Shown: positions 8,037 through 16,262, counted from the first letter of the stretch. The stretch is DNA of 32,406 nt from Schlegelella_A sp038231215 (GCA_038231215.1 JBBRLS010000048.1:1-32406), one strand, 5' to 3'. Notes: generated by a model not told the origin, from the sequence alone. Numbers and translations are program-made.

Positions 8037-8140
8037 GAGGTCCTATTGATTGAAGCTGGCGACCGTTGGCGGCGTCGCGGTGCAGCGGGCACCGAAGGAC
8101 CGACCCGCGCGGACAATGGATCTTGCGGCGCGAGCCAATA

Positions 8141-8180
8141 CGCATCACACCATCGGAAAATCAATTTAGCGCGTGATGCG
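8141..8180. promoter_or_regulatory. Inverted repeat in the gap upstream of the DJ-1 gene
   Basis: The 300-base stretch 8037-8336 holds no credible gene. It contains a perfect 8-base inverted repeat, CGCATCAC at 8141-8148 and GTGATGCG at 8173-8180, spaced by 24 bases in a locally A/T-richer segment, about 105 bases before the DJ-1 start. On the minus strand TTGATT and TATTGG lie near there but are poor promoter matches. It may be a regulator site; the remaining sequence (8185-8336) shows nothing I can identify. Confidence 0.3.
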
Positions 8181-8336
8181 GCTGCCTACAGCCCGAGCGC
8201 GACTCGAACATCCGTAGGACAAGGCGACGGTGCCTCGGCGCCCTGCTGCCCCGGCAGCCTGCGGCGGATGGCCGTGCTGCCCCGGGGAAACCGCCGCCCG
8301 TCGGGGTTCGCCCGGCGGGCCTCCAACGTCCCGGCT

Positions 8337-8807
8337 TCAGTCCCGATGGTCGTGGTGATACCTGCGGTCGCCGCGGTCGTGGTCATGGTCGCGGTCGTGG
8401 TCGTGGTCGCCGCGATAGAACTCCTCGTACCGCTCGTGGTGGCGAAGCCACTCGGCCCGGCGCCAGGCGCGCTCGCGCTGCCATTCGCGGCGGGCTTCGT
8501 AGCGGCCGAAGCGCGGGCCCTCGAACACCTCGCGCGGCGAGCCGAAGACCGGCGGCCTCAGGTAGACCGGCGCAGGCTGCACGTAGACGGGCCACGGCTG
8601 CTCGTACACGGCCTGCGGCTGCACATACACCGGCTCCTGCTGGACGTAGTAGCCGCCGGCCGGCTCTACCCAGCGTGGGCCGCTCTGAAAGTCGACCGAG
8701 ACATAGACCTCCGGGCGGGCGGCCTCGGCCACCGTGGCGGCGCCGAGGGCGGCGATGGCGAGGGTGGCGGCGACGAGGAACTTGGGGGAGATGAAGAAGC
8801 GGTTCAT
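8337..8807 (-). CDS. Secreted protein with Pro/Tyr repeats and a His/Asp-rich tail
   Basis: A 156-residue protein with no family I can name. Residues 1-30 form a Sec signal peptide (hydrophobic core LVAATLAIAALGAATV, cleavage near AEA). Residues about 50-85 repeat a VYVQPxPVY-like unit (EPVYVQPQAVYEQP). The middle is rich in Arg/Glu/Trp, and the last 25 residues alternate His, Asp and Arg (DHDHDRDHDHDRGD), a likely divalent-metal binding tail. ATG 8807 is chosen because it begins the signal peptide; longer versions would read back through the operator. The gene lies 77 bases after the sensor kinase, with its own PhoP-box-like operator at 8835-8869, so it is a probable target of that system. 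The tail is encoded by imperfect short DNA repeats that may vary in length. Confidence 0.75.
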   Translation of the reverse strand: MNRFFISPKFLVAATLAIAALGAATVAEAARPEVYVSVDFQSGPRWVEPAGGYYVQQEPVYVQPQAVYEQPWPVYVQPAPVYLRPPVFGSPREVFEGPRFGRYEARREWQRERAWRRAEWLRHHERYEEFYRGDHDHDRDHDHDRGDRRYHHDHRD

Positions 8808-8834
8808 GACGGCTGCTGGAGTGGCGATGAGGTC

Positions 8835-8869
8835 ATCTTGCCGGCCCCAGCGTGAACCGAAGCTGAACG
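8835..8869 (-). promoter_or_regulatory. PhoP-box-like direct repeat and -10 before the His-rich protein gene
   Basis: Read on the minus strand, the gap contains CGTTCA, five bases, GGTTCA (8869 to 8853), then exactly 12 bases and CAAGAT (8840-8835) as a possible -10. Two hexamers at an 11-base period, 12 bases from the -10, is the layout of PhoP-activated promoters, where the box replaces a -35. The same arrangement occurs at 11735-11769. Binding by the regulator at 10213-10884 is inferred. Confidence 0.65.
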
Positions 8870-8884
8870 AATCGCAGTTTTCGT

Positions 8885-10216
8885 TCAGGCTGTTCGCAGC
8901 ACGATCTCCACGCGTCCGCCGCCCATCTCCGATCGGCCGAGCGTCAGCTCGCCGCCGTGGCTCGCCACCAGGTCGTCGACCACCGCCAGGCCCACGCCGT
9001 GCCCCGGCACGCGCTCGTCGCCGCGCACGTGCAGCTGCAGCAGGGCGCTGGTGTCGCCGAAGCCGGGGCCGTCGTCGTCGATGCGCAGGTGCAGGCGGTC
9101 GCCGTCGCGTCGCGCATCGACGGCCACCCGGTGCCGCGCCCACTTGGCCGCGTTGTCCATCAGGTTGCCGAGCAGCTCGAACGCGTCGCCCTCGTCGATG
9201 CGCCAGGCGAGCGCGGGCGCGCAGTCGAGCGTGAAGGCGAGGCCCTTGTCGGCGTACACCTTGACGAGCGAATCGCGTACGCGCCCGAGCACGGGGGCCA
9301 GCGCCAGCGCCGGCACGAAGCGCGAGGCGCCGCTCGCAGCGGCGCGGCCGAGCTGGTGCTGGACGATGTCGTCCATGCGCGCCACCTGCGCAGCCACTGC
9401 GGCCGGCAGCGTGGCCGGCTCGCTCAGGGAAGTGCGCAGCACGGCCAGCGGCGTCTTCAGGCTGTGCGCCAGGAAACTCAGCGCCTCGCGGTAGCGCGCC
9501 TGGCGCTGCCGTTCCTGGGCGATGAGGGTATTCAGGTTGTCGGTGAGTGCGGCCACCTCCACCGGGTAGCGGCCCTCGACCGTCGTCTGCTCGCCATGCT
9601 CGATGGCGCGGATCTCGCGCGTGGCCGCGCCGAGCGGCGCCAAACCCCAGCGCAGCAGCACCGTTTGCGAGGCGAGCAGCAGCAGCGCGGCGCCGCCGAG
9701 CCACGCCCACGACGTGCGCTCGAAGACGGCGACCTCGCGGTCGAACTCGGCCTTGTCCTCGAATACCGAGAGCACCAGCGGCACCGCGCCCGCGCTGCCG
9801 GCCCAAGACACGCCGGTGCCGACGGCGAGGTAGCTGCGCCCCGCGGCACGCGCCACTTCGTAGCGCCACTGTCCGGTGCCCACCTCGGGCGGCAGCGGCG
9901 CTGCGACGCCCACCTGCGAAGGCGAGCGCCAGGTCTCCTTGCGCGCGACGTTGACGATGCTCGCGTACAGGCCCGAGCCGGGCAGCGAGAGGCGCGGCTC
10001 GGGAAAGGCCGCCGGCATGACGAGGGCGCCGGCGGCGTCGACCTCGGCCGCCGCGAGCAGGAGGTAGACGGTGCTCTGCAGTTGCGCATAGCGTGCCGTG
10101 CGCACGCTCTCCTCGTGGGCGCGCTGCACGGCCCAGCCGGCCCCTGCGAGGAACACGACCAGCATCAGCGCCGCGCCGAGCATCAGGCGCGCGCGCAGCG
10201 AATCGCGCCACCTCAT
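8885..10216 (-). CDS. Sensor histidine kinase, PhoQ-like
   Basis: A 443-residue membrane sensor kinase. The first transmembrane segment is at about 10-30 and the second at about 170-190, enclosing a periplasmic sensor of roughly 140 residues; a HAMP linker follows. The phospho-acceptor box is FLAHSLKTPLAVL with His251, and the HSLKTPLAVL form is characteristic of PhoQ-type kinases. The ATPase domain shows NLMDNAAKWA (N box), DDDGPGFG (G1) and GHGVGLAVV (G2). I do not see an obvious acidic metal-binding patch like that of PhoQ in the periplasmic part, so the signal is unknown. ATG 10216 overlaps the response-regulator stop (ATGA), so the two are coupled. It phosphorylates the regulator encoded just upstream. 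Confidence 0.92.
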   Translation of the reverse strand: MRWRDSLRARLMLGAALMLVVFLAGAGWAVQRAHEESVRTARYAQLQSTVYLLLAAAEVDAAGALVMPAAFPEPRLSLPGSGLYASIVNVARKETWRSPSQVGVAAPLPPEVGTGQWRYEVARAAGRSYLAVGTGVSWAGSAGAVPLVLSVFEDKAEFDREVAVFERTSWAWLGGAALLLLASQTVLLRWGLAPLGAATREIRAIEHGEQTTVEGRYPVEVAALTDNLNTLIAQERQRQARYREALSFLAHSLKTPLAVLRTSLSEPATLPAAVAAQVARMDDIVQHQLGRAAASGASRFVPALALAPVLGRVRDSLVKVYADKGLAFTLDCAPALAWRIDEGDAFELLGNLMDNAAKWARHRVAVDARRDGDRLHLRIDDDGPGFGDTSALLQLHVRGDERVPGHGVGLAVVDDLVASHGGELTLGRSEMGGGRVEIVLRTA

Positions 10217-10884
10217 CCGAGCGTGAACCGGTAACCGCGCCCGCGCAGCGTCTCGATCGGCGCCAGCGTGCCCTCGGGGTCGAGCTTCCTCCTCAGGCGC
10301 CCCATCAGCACCTCGAGCACGTTGCTGTCGCGGTCTTCGTCGTGCGGGTAGAGGTAGTCGGCGAGCTCCTGCTTGCTGACGACGCGGGCGCGCTCGCGCA
10401 CCAGGAATTCGAGCAGACGGTATTCGAAGGCGGTGAGCTCGACGGCCGTGCCGCCGAGCCGCGCCGACTGCGCCGAGAAGTCGATGGCGAGCGGGCCGAG
10501 CGTCAGCACGTCGGACGCGGCCTTGAGCGAGCGGCGCAACAGCGCCTTCACGCGCGCCGCGAGCTCGGGGTACTCGAACGGCTTGACGAGGTAGTCGTCG
10601 GCGCCGGCCTCCAGGCCGACGACCTTGTCCTGCCAGCTGCCGCGCGCGGTGAGGATCAGGATCGGCAGCGTGCGGCCCTCGCCACGCAGGCGCTTGACGA
10701 CATCGATGCCGCTGAGCTTGGGCAGGCCGAGGTCGACGATGACGAGATCGACCGGGTACTCCTGCGCCTGGAACAGGCCGTCGGCGCCGTCGGCGGCGTG
10801 GTCGACGCGGTAGCCGTCGGCCTCGAGCTGGCGCGCCAGGCCGAGCCGCAGGGCAGCATCGTCCTCGATCAGCAGCACGCGCAC
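10213..10884 (-). CDS. Response regulator, OmpR/PhoP family
   Basis: A 223-residue two-domain regulator. The receiver domain (1-120) has the acidic pair in LLIEDDA, the phospho-acceptor Asp51 in VIVDLGLP, the switch Thr in LILTARG and the conserved Lys in YLVKPF. The C-terminal winged helix carries ELTAFEYRLLEFL and closes with LRGRGYRFTLG. It lies 19 bases after the PepSY gene and overlaps the kinase gene by four bases, so glycine-zipper, PepSY, regulator and kinase genes form one operon. PhoP-box-like repeats at 11753-11769 and 8853-8869 suggest it activates its own operon and the His-rich protein gene. It probably senses an envelope or metal signal through the PhoQ-like partner. Confidence 0.94.
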   Translation of the reverse strand: MRVLLIEDDAALRLGLARQLEADGYRVDHAADGADGLFQAQEYPVDLVIVDLGLPKLSGIDVVKRLRGEGRTLPILILTARGSWQDKVVGLEAGADDYLVKPFEYPELAARVKALLRRSLKAASDVLTLGPLAIDFSAQSARLGGTAVELTAFEYRLLEFLVRERARVVSKQELADYLYPHDEDRDSNVLEVLMGRLRRKLDPEGTLAPIETLRGRGYRFTLG

Positions 10885-10903
10885 GCGCGGCGGGCTCGGC
10901 CGG

Positions 10904-11170
10904 TCAACCCACGACGCGGCCGCTGGCGGCGTCGACGACGACGACCCGCACCTCGCCTGTCGGGCTGAGGATCTTCACGCGCCATACCGGCTTGCCACCG
11001 GCCTCGGCACGATCCACCGAGAGCACGCGGCCGCTGGCGACGCGCTGGGCCGCTGCGGCGGCATCGTCGCGGCCGACGTCGGCCCACGCTGGCAGCGCCG
11101 AGGCGAACAGCAGCGCGCAGAGCAGCGTGCGCAGAGGCGTGCGGAAAGAGGGCTTGGGCAGCACGTTCAT
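10904..11170 (-). CDS. PepSY-domain secreted protein
   Basis: An 88-residue exported protein. Residues 1-31 are a signal peptide (LLCALLFASALPAWA, cleavage after AWA). The mature part is a single PepSY-like unit: helix DDAAAAAQRVASGRVLSVDRAE, strand PVWRVKILSPTGEVRVVVVDAASGRVVG. Small PepSY proteins often lie next to two-component systems in proteobacteria and are thought to act in the periplasm, possibly as inhibitors or signal modulators. It starts 4 bases after the upstream glycine-zipper gene ends and precedes the response regulator, so it belongs to that operon. Confidence 0.85.
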   Translation of the reverse strand: MNVLPKPSFRTPLRTLLCALLFASALPAWADVGRDDAAAAAQRVASGRVLSVDRAEAGGKPVWRVKILSPTGEVRVVVVDAASGRVVG

Positions 11171-11174
11171 GAGT

Positions 11175-11702
11175 TCATCGTCCCACAGGTTCCACCGACA
11201 CGCGAACCGGCAGGTAAGAACCGGGCTGGTCCTGCATCAGTGTCGAGAAGCGCTGGCCGCGGTATTCGTAGTCGACGCGATAGCCGACGATGCGCGACTG
11301 CACGTCGCTCACCGTGCGGCACGAGTTCACCTCGCGCGTGACCGGCTCGTACGGCTGCTCCCAGCGGTCGCGGTTGGCGAGGTTGTCGCCGGTGAAGGCG
11401 CCGATGACGGCGCCGACGGCCGTGGCGGCTTCGCGGCCATGGCCGCGGCCGACCTGGTTGCCGAGCAGCGCGCCGGCCAGGCCGCCGACCAAGGCGCCGC
11501 CGTAGTTGCGCCCGCCGTAGTTGCCCCCGCCGGCGGGGCGCGCCTCGGAGACCCAGTCGTTCCGGCATTCCTGGCGCGGAACGCTCACGTTCTCGTACTG
11601 CGGCTCGGCGCCGAGGACGCGCGCGTTGTCGGTGTACGTATGGGCCTGCGCGCCGAAGGCGGCGGTGGCGAGGAGGGCGGCGAAGAGTGCGGTGCGGTTC
11701 AT
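11175..11702 (-). CDS. Glycine-zipper 2TM outer-membrane-type protein
   Basis: A 175-residue envelope protein with a signal peptide at 1-20 (ALFAALLATAAFGAQA). The centre (about 68-107) is a glycine zipper, GALVGGLAGALLGNQVG and AVGAVIGAFTGDN, of the 17 kDa surface-antigen/SlyB-like type that inserts in or under the outer membrane. The C-terminal half has CRTVSDVQSRIVGYRVDYEYRGQ, common in this family. There is no lipobox Cys after the signal peptide, so it is not an obvious lipoprotein. ATG 11702 begins the signal peptide and lies downstream of the operator at 11735-11769. SlyB-like proteins belong to the PhoP regulon in enterobacteria, which fits control by the adjacent PhoP-like regulator. 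First gene of the four-gene operon. Confidence 0.85.
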   Translation of the reverse strand: MNRTALFAALLATAAFGAQAHTYTDNARVLGAEPQYENVSVPRQECRNDWVSEARPAGGGNYGGRNYGGALVGGLAGALLGNQVGRGHGREAATAVGAVIGAFTGDNLANRDRWEQPYEPVTREVNSCRTVSDVQSRIVGYRVDYEYRGQRFSTLMQDQPGSYLPVRVSVEPVGR

Positions 11703-11734
11703 GGTGGAAGGCTCCATCGGGTTGGGATGGAGGC

Positions 11735-11769
11735 ATCTTGCTTGCGCGTGCGTGAACGCAAGCTGAACG
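11735..11769 (-). promoter_or_regulatory. PhoP-box-like direct repeat and -10 before the operon
   Basis: On the minus strand this reads CGTTCA, five bases (GCTTG), CGTTCA (11769 to 11753), then exactly 12 bases and CAAGAT (11740-11735), about 33 bases before the glycine-zipper start. The spacing and most bases match the site at 8835-8869. I read it as the autoregulated promoter of the glycine-zipper, PepSY, regulator and kinase operon. Confidence 0.68.
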
Positions 11770-11787
11770 GATTCGGTGGCACCCTGC

Positions 11788-12894
11788 TCAGCGCGGCTTC
11801 CATCCCAGCACGTGCAGGTGCAGGTTCTGTACGTAGAGACGGTCGGCGGTTTCGGTGAGGCCCGTTGTCTCGGGGTAGGCGCCCGATGGGTCTTGCAGAT
11901 CGTCAACGACCTTGCCATCCTCGCTGAACGCCATCACGTGGCCGTAGCGCTTGGGCAGTGGCCAGAGCGCGCGCGGCAGACGCAGCGTGAGCTCGCGCAT
12001 GAACGGCTTTTCGGCCATTGCGTCGACAGCCGGGCTGCGCGGCCCGGACAAGCCGAGCCAGATGCGGCCGTCCTGGCCGCGCATCAGGTTGTCGGGATAG
12101 CCGGGCAGGTTGTCGAACAGGATGCTCGCCTGCGGTGACGAAGCGCCCTTGCTCAGGTCGACGTCGTTGGCCGCAACGCTGACCTTCCACACACGGTACT
12201 TGCCCGTCTCGGCGACGAACAGGGTCTGCTCGTCGCTGCCGAGCGCCACGCCGTTGGCAAAACTCAAGCCGTTCACGACGATGCGGGTCGTCTTGGCCGC
12301 GGGGTCGTACTCGAGGATGCGGCCGGTCGATGACTGCTCGATGATGTCGAGCACCGCGGCCTCGAAGGTGCCGCCCCACTGTGCCGGACCAAAGTGCGTC
12401 GACGCGTCGCTGAAGTAGATCTTGCCCGTCTTGGCGACCACCACCGCATCGGCATACCGGATCGGATCGCCGCCCACCTTGTCGGTGAGCAGTGTCACCT
12501 TGCGGTCGGGATCGATCGCGAGCAGGCCCTTCACCGCGTCGGCAGCGATCAGCCGGCCGGCGGCGTCGAAGTCGAAGCCCAGCACGCGTCCACCGGTGTT
12601 GGCGAACACCTCCTGAGCCGAGCCGTCGGGATTCATGCGCACAATGTTGCCGCTCGCCACCGCGGCATAGAGCTTGCCGTCGCGCGCGAGCACGATGTGC
12701 TCGGGGCCCGCCTCGGCGCCGAGGTCGATCAGCTTCAGGCCGGCGAGCTTGTCGTTTGCCGCATGCGGGCCGGTGTAGCCCGGTGCGACGGGCGCCTTCC
12801 AGGCGACGGCGTGAATGGGCACGGGCCACAGGCTGAGGTACGCCGCAAGCAGCAGCAGGATGAGCCCGACCGCCCAGACAATTTTCTTGATCAT
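11788..12894 (-). CDS. SMP-30/gluconolactonase/strictosidine synthase-like beta-propeller
   Basis: A 368-residue protein anchored by one N-terminal membrane segment (IVWAVGLILLLLAAYLSLW). The rest is a six-bladed beta-propeller of the SMP-30 / strictosidine synthase-like / paraoxonase-related group: GPEHIVLARDGKLYAA, IYFSDASTHFGP, LSFANGVALGSDEQTLFVAE and GYPDNLMRGQDGRIWLGL are the recurring blade motifs. Relatives are Ca-dependent lactonases or hydrolases; the location here would be the periplasmic face. ATG 12894 is preceded by an AGGAG ribosome-binding site and begins the anchor. It is divergent from the cyclase gene and on the same strand as the two-component operon, but ends before that operon's promoter. 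The substrate is unknown. Confidence 0.85.
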   Translation of the reverse strand: MIKKIVWAVGLILLLLAAYLSLWPVPIHAVAWKAPVAPGYTGPHAANDKLAGLKLIDLGAEAGPEHIVLARDGKLYAAVASGNIVRMNPDGSAQEVFANTGGRVLGFDFDAAGRLIAADAVKGLLAIDPDRKVTLLTDKVGGDPIRYADAVVVAKTGKIYFSDASTHFGPAQWGGTFEAAVLDIIEQSSTGRILEYDPAAKTTRIVVNGLSFANGVALGSDEQTLFVAETGKYRVWKVSVAANDVDLSKGASSPQASILFDNLPGYPDNLMRGQDGRIWLGLSGPRSPAVDAMAEKPFMRELTLRLPRALWPLPKRYGHVMAFSEDGKVVDDLQDPSGAYPETTGLTETADRLYVQNLHLHVLGWKPR

Positions 12895-13022
12895 CGTGTC
12901 TCCTCGGGCGTGTCGCCCTGTTGTGTGGCCGCGAAGCGTCTGCCAGGCGAGACGTGGCTGCAAACGATAGCGGTTTTCAGTTGAACATCTCAACCTGCGC
13001 AGCGGGGTGCTAGTCTGCCGAG
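12895..13022. promoter_or_regulatory. Divergent promoter region with a small palindrome
   Basis: This 128-base gap must carry the promoters of the beta-propeller gene (minus) and the cyclase gene (plus). A local palindrome, GTTGA-N5-TCAAC at 12980-12994, lies in its A/T-richest part. TAGTCT at 13011-13016 is too close to the GTG start to be a normal -10 unless the message is nearly leaderless. No clear -35/-10 pair is visible. Confidence 0.3.
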
Positions 13023-16000
13023 GTGCCGGCCCCACCGCTCCTTCGATGCCTGACCTGCGGCGCTGAGAATCCGGTACATGCCCGCGTCTGCAGCGGTTGC
13101 GCACGCGCGGTTGCCGCCGAGCGCCATGTTCAAGGTGCCGAGCGCAAGCAGGTCAGTGTCCTGTTCTCGGACCTGACAGGCTTCACGGAGCTTTCCGAGC
13201 GACTCGACCCGGAGGAGACGCGCCAAATCCTGGCCAGCGTCTTTGGCGCCGCCGCAGAAATCGTCGCGAAGTACGAGGGCCGCATCGAGAAGTTTGTCGG
13301 CGACGCGATCATGGCGATATTCGGCGTGCCGGCAGCGCACGAGGACGACCCGGTGCGCGCACTGCGCGCCGCAATCGAACTGCACGACGCCGTTGCGCGG
13401 CTGAGTCCGGGAGTGGAGGCGCGCACCGGCGTGGCCATCGCGCTGCACAGCGCCGTCAACACCGGCGTTGTCGTCACTGGTGAGCAGCAGTTCGGCAGCG
13501 GTACCGCGGGGCCGCTGGGCGACACCATCAACCTGGCCGCGCGCTTGATGGGCGCTGCGCCGAGCGGTGAGATCTGGGTCGGGCCGCAGACCCGCCGCCT
13601 GGCCGAGCTTGCGTTCGAGTTCGACGACCTGGGCGAGCAGTCGTTCAAGGGCAAGGCGCAACCGGTGGTGGTGGCGCGCCTGTTGGGGCTGCGCGACCGC
13701 AGCTCGACCGTGACTGGCCATTTCCGCGCCAGCTTCGTCGGCCGCCAGATGGAACTCGGCGTGCTTCTTGGCGCTGCCGAGAAGCTGCGCGGCGGCGCCC
13801 CCCAGGCGCTGGGCGTGCGCGGCGACGCCGGTACCGGCAAGACCCGGTTGATGAGTGAATTCCGGGCCTGCGTCGGCACAGACATTCAATGGCTCGAGGC
13901 CCGCGCCTACCCCTACGCGCAGAACATTCCGTATGCGCCGCTGATCGATTTGCTCAGCCGCACCTGGGGCATCGCGGAGCGCGATCGCCCGGCCACGGTG
14001 CGCGCAAAACTGGAAGTTGGTCTTGCGCCGGTGGCGCATTCCGCCGACGAGATCCTTCCCCTGTTGCTGCACCTGTATCAGCTCGAGCAGGCGAGCGGCG
14101 TGGTCATTGAGCGCGAGTCGTTTCCGGGCCGGCTGCTGGCGGCGACGCGTTCGCTGCTGGCAGCCTTGGCTCGTGGCGCGCCGACGGTCGTGTGCCTGCA
14201 GGATCTGCACTGGATCGACCAATCCACGGCGGACCTGCTGCGCGCGCTGGTGAGCGAGCCACCGCCGGGGGTTTTGCTGCTCGCCAACTTCCGACCGAGC
14301 TACCCGCCACCGTCAGGCATGACGGTCATCGACCTCAGCGAGCTGTCGGCGGGGCAGACGCGCGAACTGCTGGCGTCACTGCTGCAGGCCGAGCCGCCCG
14401 ACGCACTGACGCAGTTCATCGCCGAACGCTCGGACGGGAACCCGTTCTACGTCGAGGAAGTGATCAACATGCTGGTCGAGACGCAAGCCCTGGTGCGTAT
14501 CGGCGGCGGCTGGCGGCTCGAACGGCTGCTGGCCGAGGCCGGGGTGCCGGCCACCGTGCGCGGGGTCATAGCGGCCCGCATCGATCGATTGGACGACGTA
14601 CGTCGCAGTGTGCTGCGCCATGCGGCCGTCGTCGGCCGCGAGTTCCTCTGTTCGGTCGTCACCCAGGTCTGTAGCGATGCAGCGGCGGTGGCACCCAGCC
14701 TGACGCAGCTGCAAGCGGCCGACCTGATCCGCCTGCGTCGCAACGATCCCGAACCGGAATACATGTTCAAGCACGCGCTGACGCAGGACGTTGCCTACGA
14801 CGGCCTGTTGCGCGCCGAGCGGCAAGCGCTGCATGCACGCACGGCTCAGGTAATGGAAGCGGTCTTCGCCGACCGGCTGCCTGAATTCGTCGAGATCATG
14901 GCGTACCACTACCTGCGTGGCGGCATCACAGACAAGGCCATCCTGTACCTGCGGCTGGCCGGCCAAAAATGCGTACAGCGCTACGCCCTGGTCGAGGCCG
15001 ACAATCACTTTCGCGAGGCCTACTCGCTCATCGGGAACGGCGAACGCAGCGTCGCACAGAGCCGCGTCGTGACCGAATTGCTGGTCGCCTGGTCGCAGGT
15101 GCTTTACTACAAGGGCGTCATCGGTGAGTGGCGGCCTCTGCTGGAGGCCCACCTGGCCGACGCCGAGCGGTGCGGCGACCCGGCGTTGGAGTCCCTCTAC
15201 ATGGGCTGGCTGGGCAACGTCCGGTCGTTCCATGGCGACATCCGCGGGTCAGGTCAGATACTGGCGCGCGGCCGCGAGATCGCGATCGCTGCGGGGGCCC
15301 GCGCATCGCTTGCGCACATTCGTGCCTGGCGCGGCTTCACGCGATTCGACCTGGAAGGTCCGGCGTTCGTAGTCGAAGAGACCGCAAGCTCCGACATGTC
15401 GGCTGCGGAGATCCAGGCCGATCCGTATCCCCACTTCAAGGCCCGATGCGCTCGCGCACTGGCGTTGGCTTTTTCAGGCGACTTCAAGCAGTCCCGGCGC
15501 GTATCCGAGGAGGTGATCGCGTTCGGGCGCGACATCGGCAACGCGCGTGCCGAATCGCTTGGATGTTTCACGCTGTCGATGCAATGCCTGCTGGCGCTCG
15601 ACTTCGAGCGCGCCGTGCTTTGCGCGAGTGACGGCGTCGAGGCGGCAAAGGATCCGAGCTTCGCCGCTACCAATGCGGTTCCGTTGGCCACGGCGTTGAT
15701 CGCGAGCCTGCGCGTCGACGAGGCCGCGGCGGTCTGCGAGAAGTGGTTGCCGTATCTCGAGCGCAGTGAGAACGTCTGGCTCGGCATGATGCTGCGGGCG
15801 GCCGATGCCGCTGTGCGCCTCGCCCGCGGCGACCTGTCGGCCGGTCTGCGCGATGCCCTGCGATCACAGGCGCTGGTAGGCGAAAAAGGCTACCGAAGCA
15901 CGAGCTTGTTCATCGGCGCATTCATCATGCTCACTCACGTGTCGATCGCGCGCATGGATCTCAAGCCACCGCTGTTGGCGCTGCTTCGCAACCCCTGGTT

Positions 16001-16262
16001 CACGTTCACGCAAGCGCCCCTTGCCGCGCGTACCAGCCGGCGGCTCACGGCAGAATTGCAGAGAGACTGCGCCGAGTTCGGCCTGCACGGAATGGCCAGC
16101 CTGCTCGACCTGGGCCAGGGACGACTTCTCGCCCGACAAGGTCGCGCGGACGCGGCGCGCGCCTGCGTGGACCGTATCAGGAATCGCCTGAACGAGGCCG
16201 CCTTCGCGAGCGAGCCGATGGCGCTGTCCGCACTCGTCACCGAGATCGACGCCATCGGCTGA
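13023..16262 (+). CDS. Adenylyl cyclase / STAND-type ATPase / TPR fusion protein
   Basis: A 1079-residue signalling protein starting at GTG 13023; this start keeps an N-terminal zinc ribbon (C9-x2-C12 and C23-x2-C26). Residues about 42-210 are a class III nucleotidyl cyclase: metal-binding Asp50 (LFSDLTGF) and Asp94 (KFVGDAIMAIFG), purine-selecting Lys90, and Asn170 and Arg174 in DTINLAARL, so the catalytic set looks complete. Residues about 240-500 are a P-loop ATPase with Walker A GDAGTGKT (about 266-273) and Walker B-like VCLQDLHWID (about 390-400). The remaining half is helical and TPR-like. Such proteins may couple ligand or protein binding to cAMP synthesis in the cytoplasm. It is a single-gene unit, converging with the MFS gene. 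Confidence 0.9.
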   Translation: MPAPPLLRCLTCGAENPVHARVCSGCARAVAAERHVQGAERKQVSVLFSDLTGFTELSERLDPEETRQILASVFGAAAEIVAKYEGRIEKFVGDAIMAIFGVPAAHEDDPVRALRAAIELHDAVARLSPGVEARTGVAIALHSAVNTGVVVTGEQQFGSGTAGPLGDTINLAARLMGAAPSGEIWVGPQTRRLAELAFEFDDLGEQSFKGKAQPVVVARLLGLRDRSSTVTGHFRASFVGRQMELGVLLGAAEKLRGGAPQALGVRGDAGTGKTRLMSEFRACVGTDIQWLEARAYPYAQNIPYAPLIDLLSRTWGIAERDRPATVRAKLEVGLAPVAHSADEILPLLLHLYQLEQASGVVIERESFPGRLLAATRSLLAALARGAPTVVCLQDLHWIDQSTADLLRALVSEPPPGVLLLANFRPSYPPPSGMTVIDLSELSAGQTRELLASLLQAEPPDALTQFIAERSDGNPFYVEEVINMLVETQALVRIGGGWRLERLLAEAGVPATVRGVIAARIDRLDDVRRSVLRHAAVVGREFLCSVVTQVCSDAAAVAPSLTQLQAADLIRLRRNDPEPEYMFKHALTQDVAYDGLLRAERQALHARTAQVMEAVFADRLPEFVEIMAYHYLRGGITDKAILYLRLAGQKCVQRYALVEADNHFREAYSLIGNGERSVAQSRVVTELLVAWSQVLYYKGVIGEWRPLLEAHLADAERCGDPALESLYMGWLGNVRSFHGDIRGSGQILARGREIAIAAGARASLAHIRAWRGFTRFDLEGPAFVVEETASSDMSAAEIQADPYPHFKARCARALALAFSGDFKQSRRVSEEVIAFGRDIGNARAESLGCFTLSMQCLLALDFERAVLCASDGVEAAKDPSFAATNAVPLATALIASLRVDEAAAVCEKWLPYLERSENVWLGMMLRAADAAVRLARGDLSAGLRDALRSQALVGEKGYRSTSLFIGAFIMLTHVSIARMDLKPPLLALLRNPWFTFTQAPLAARTSRRLTAELQRDCAEFGLHGMASLLDLGQGRLLARQGRADAARACVDRIRNRLNEAAFASEPMALSALVTEIDAIG

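Noticed and set aside
8337..8430. Short tandem DNA repeats considered as a CRISPR-like or satellite array
   Set aside because: The units are only a few bases long, imperfect and in frame with the His/Asp tail, so they are coding low complexity.
5970..8855. A 961-residue plus-strand open frame
   Set aside because: It is antisense to the aldehyde dehydrogenase, DJ-1 and His-rich protein genes, all with clear family motifs, and has no recognisable domain itself. Long antisense frames are common at this GC content.
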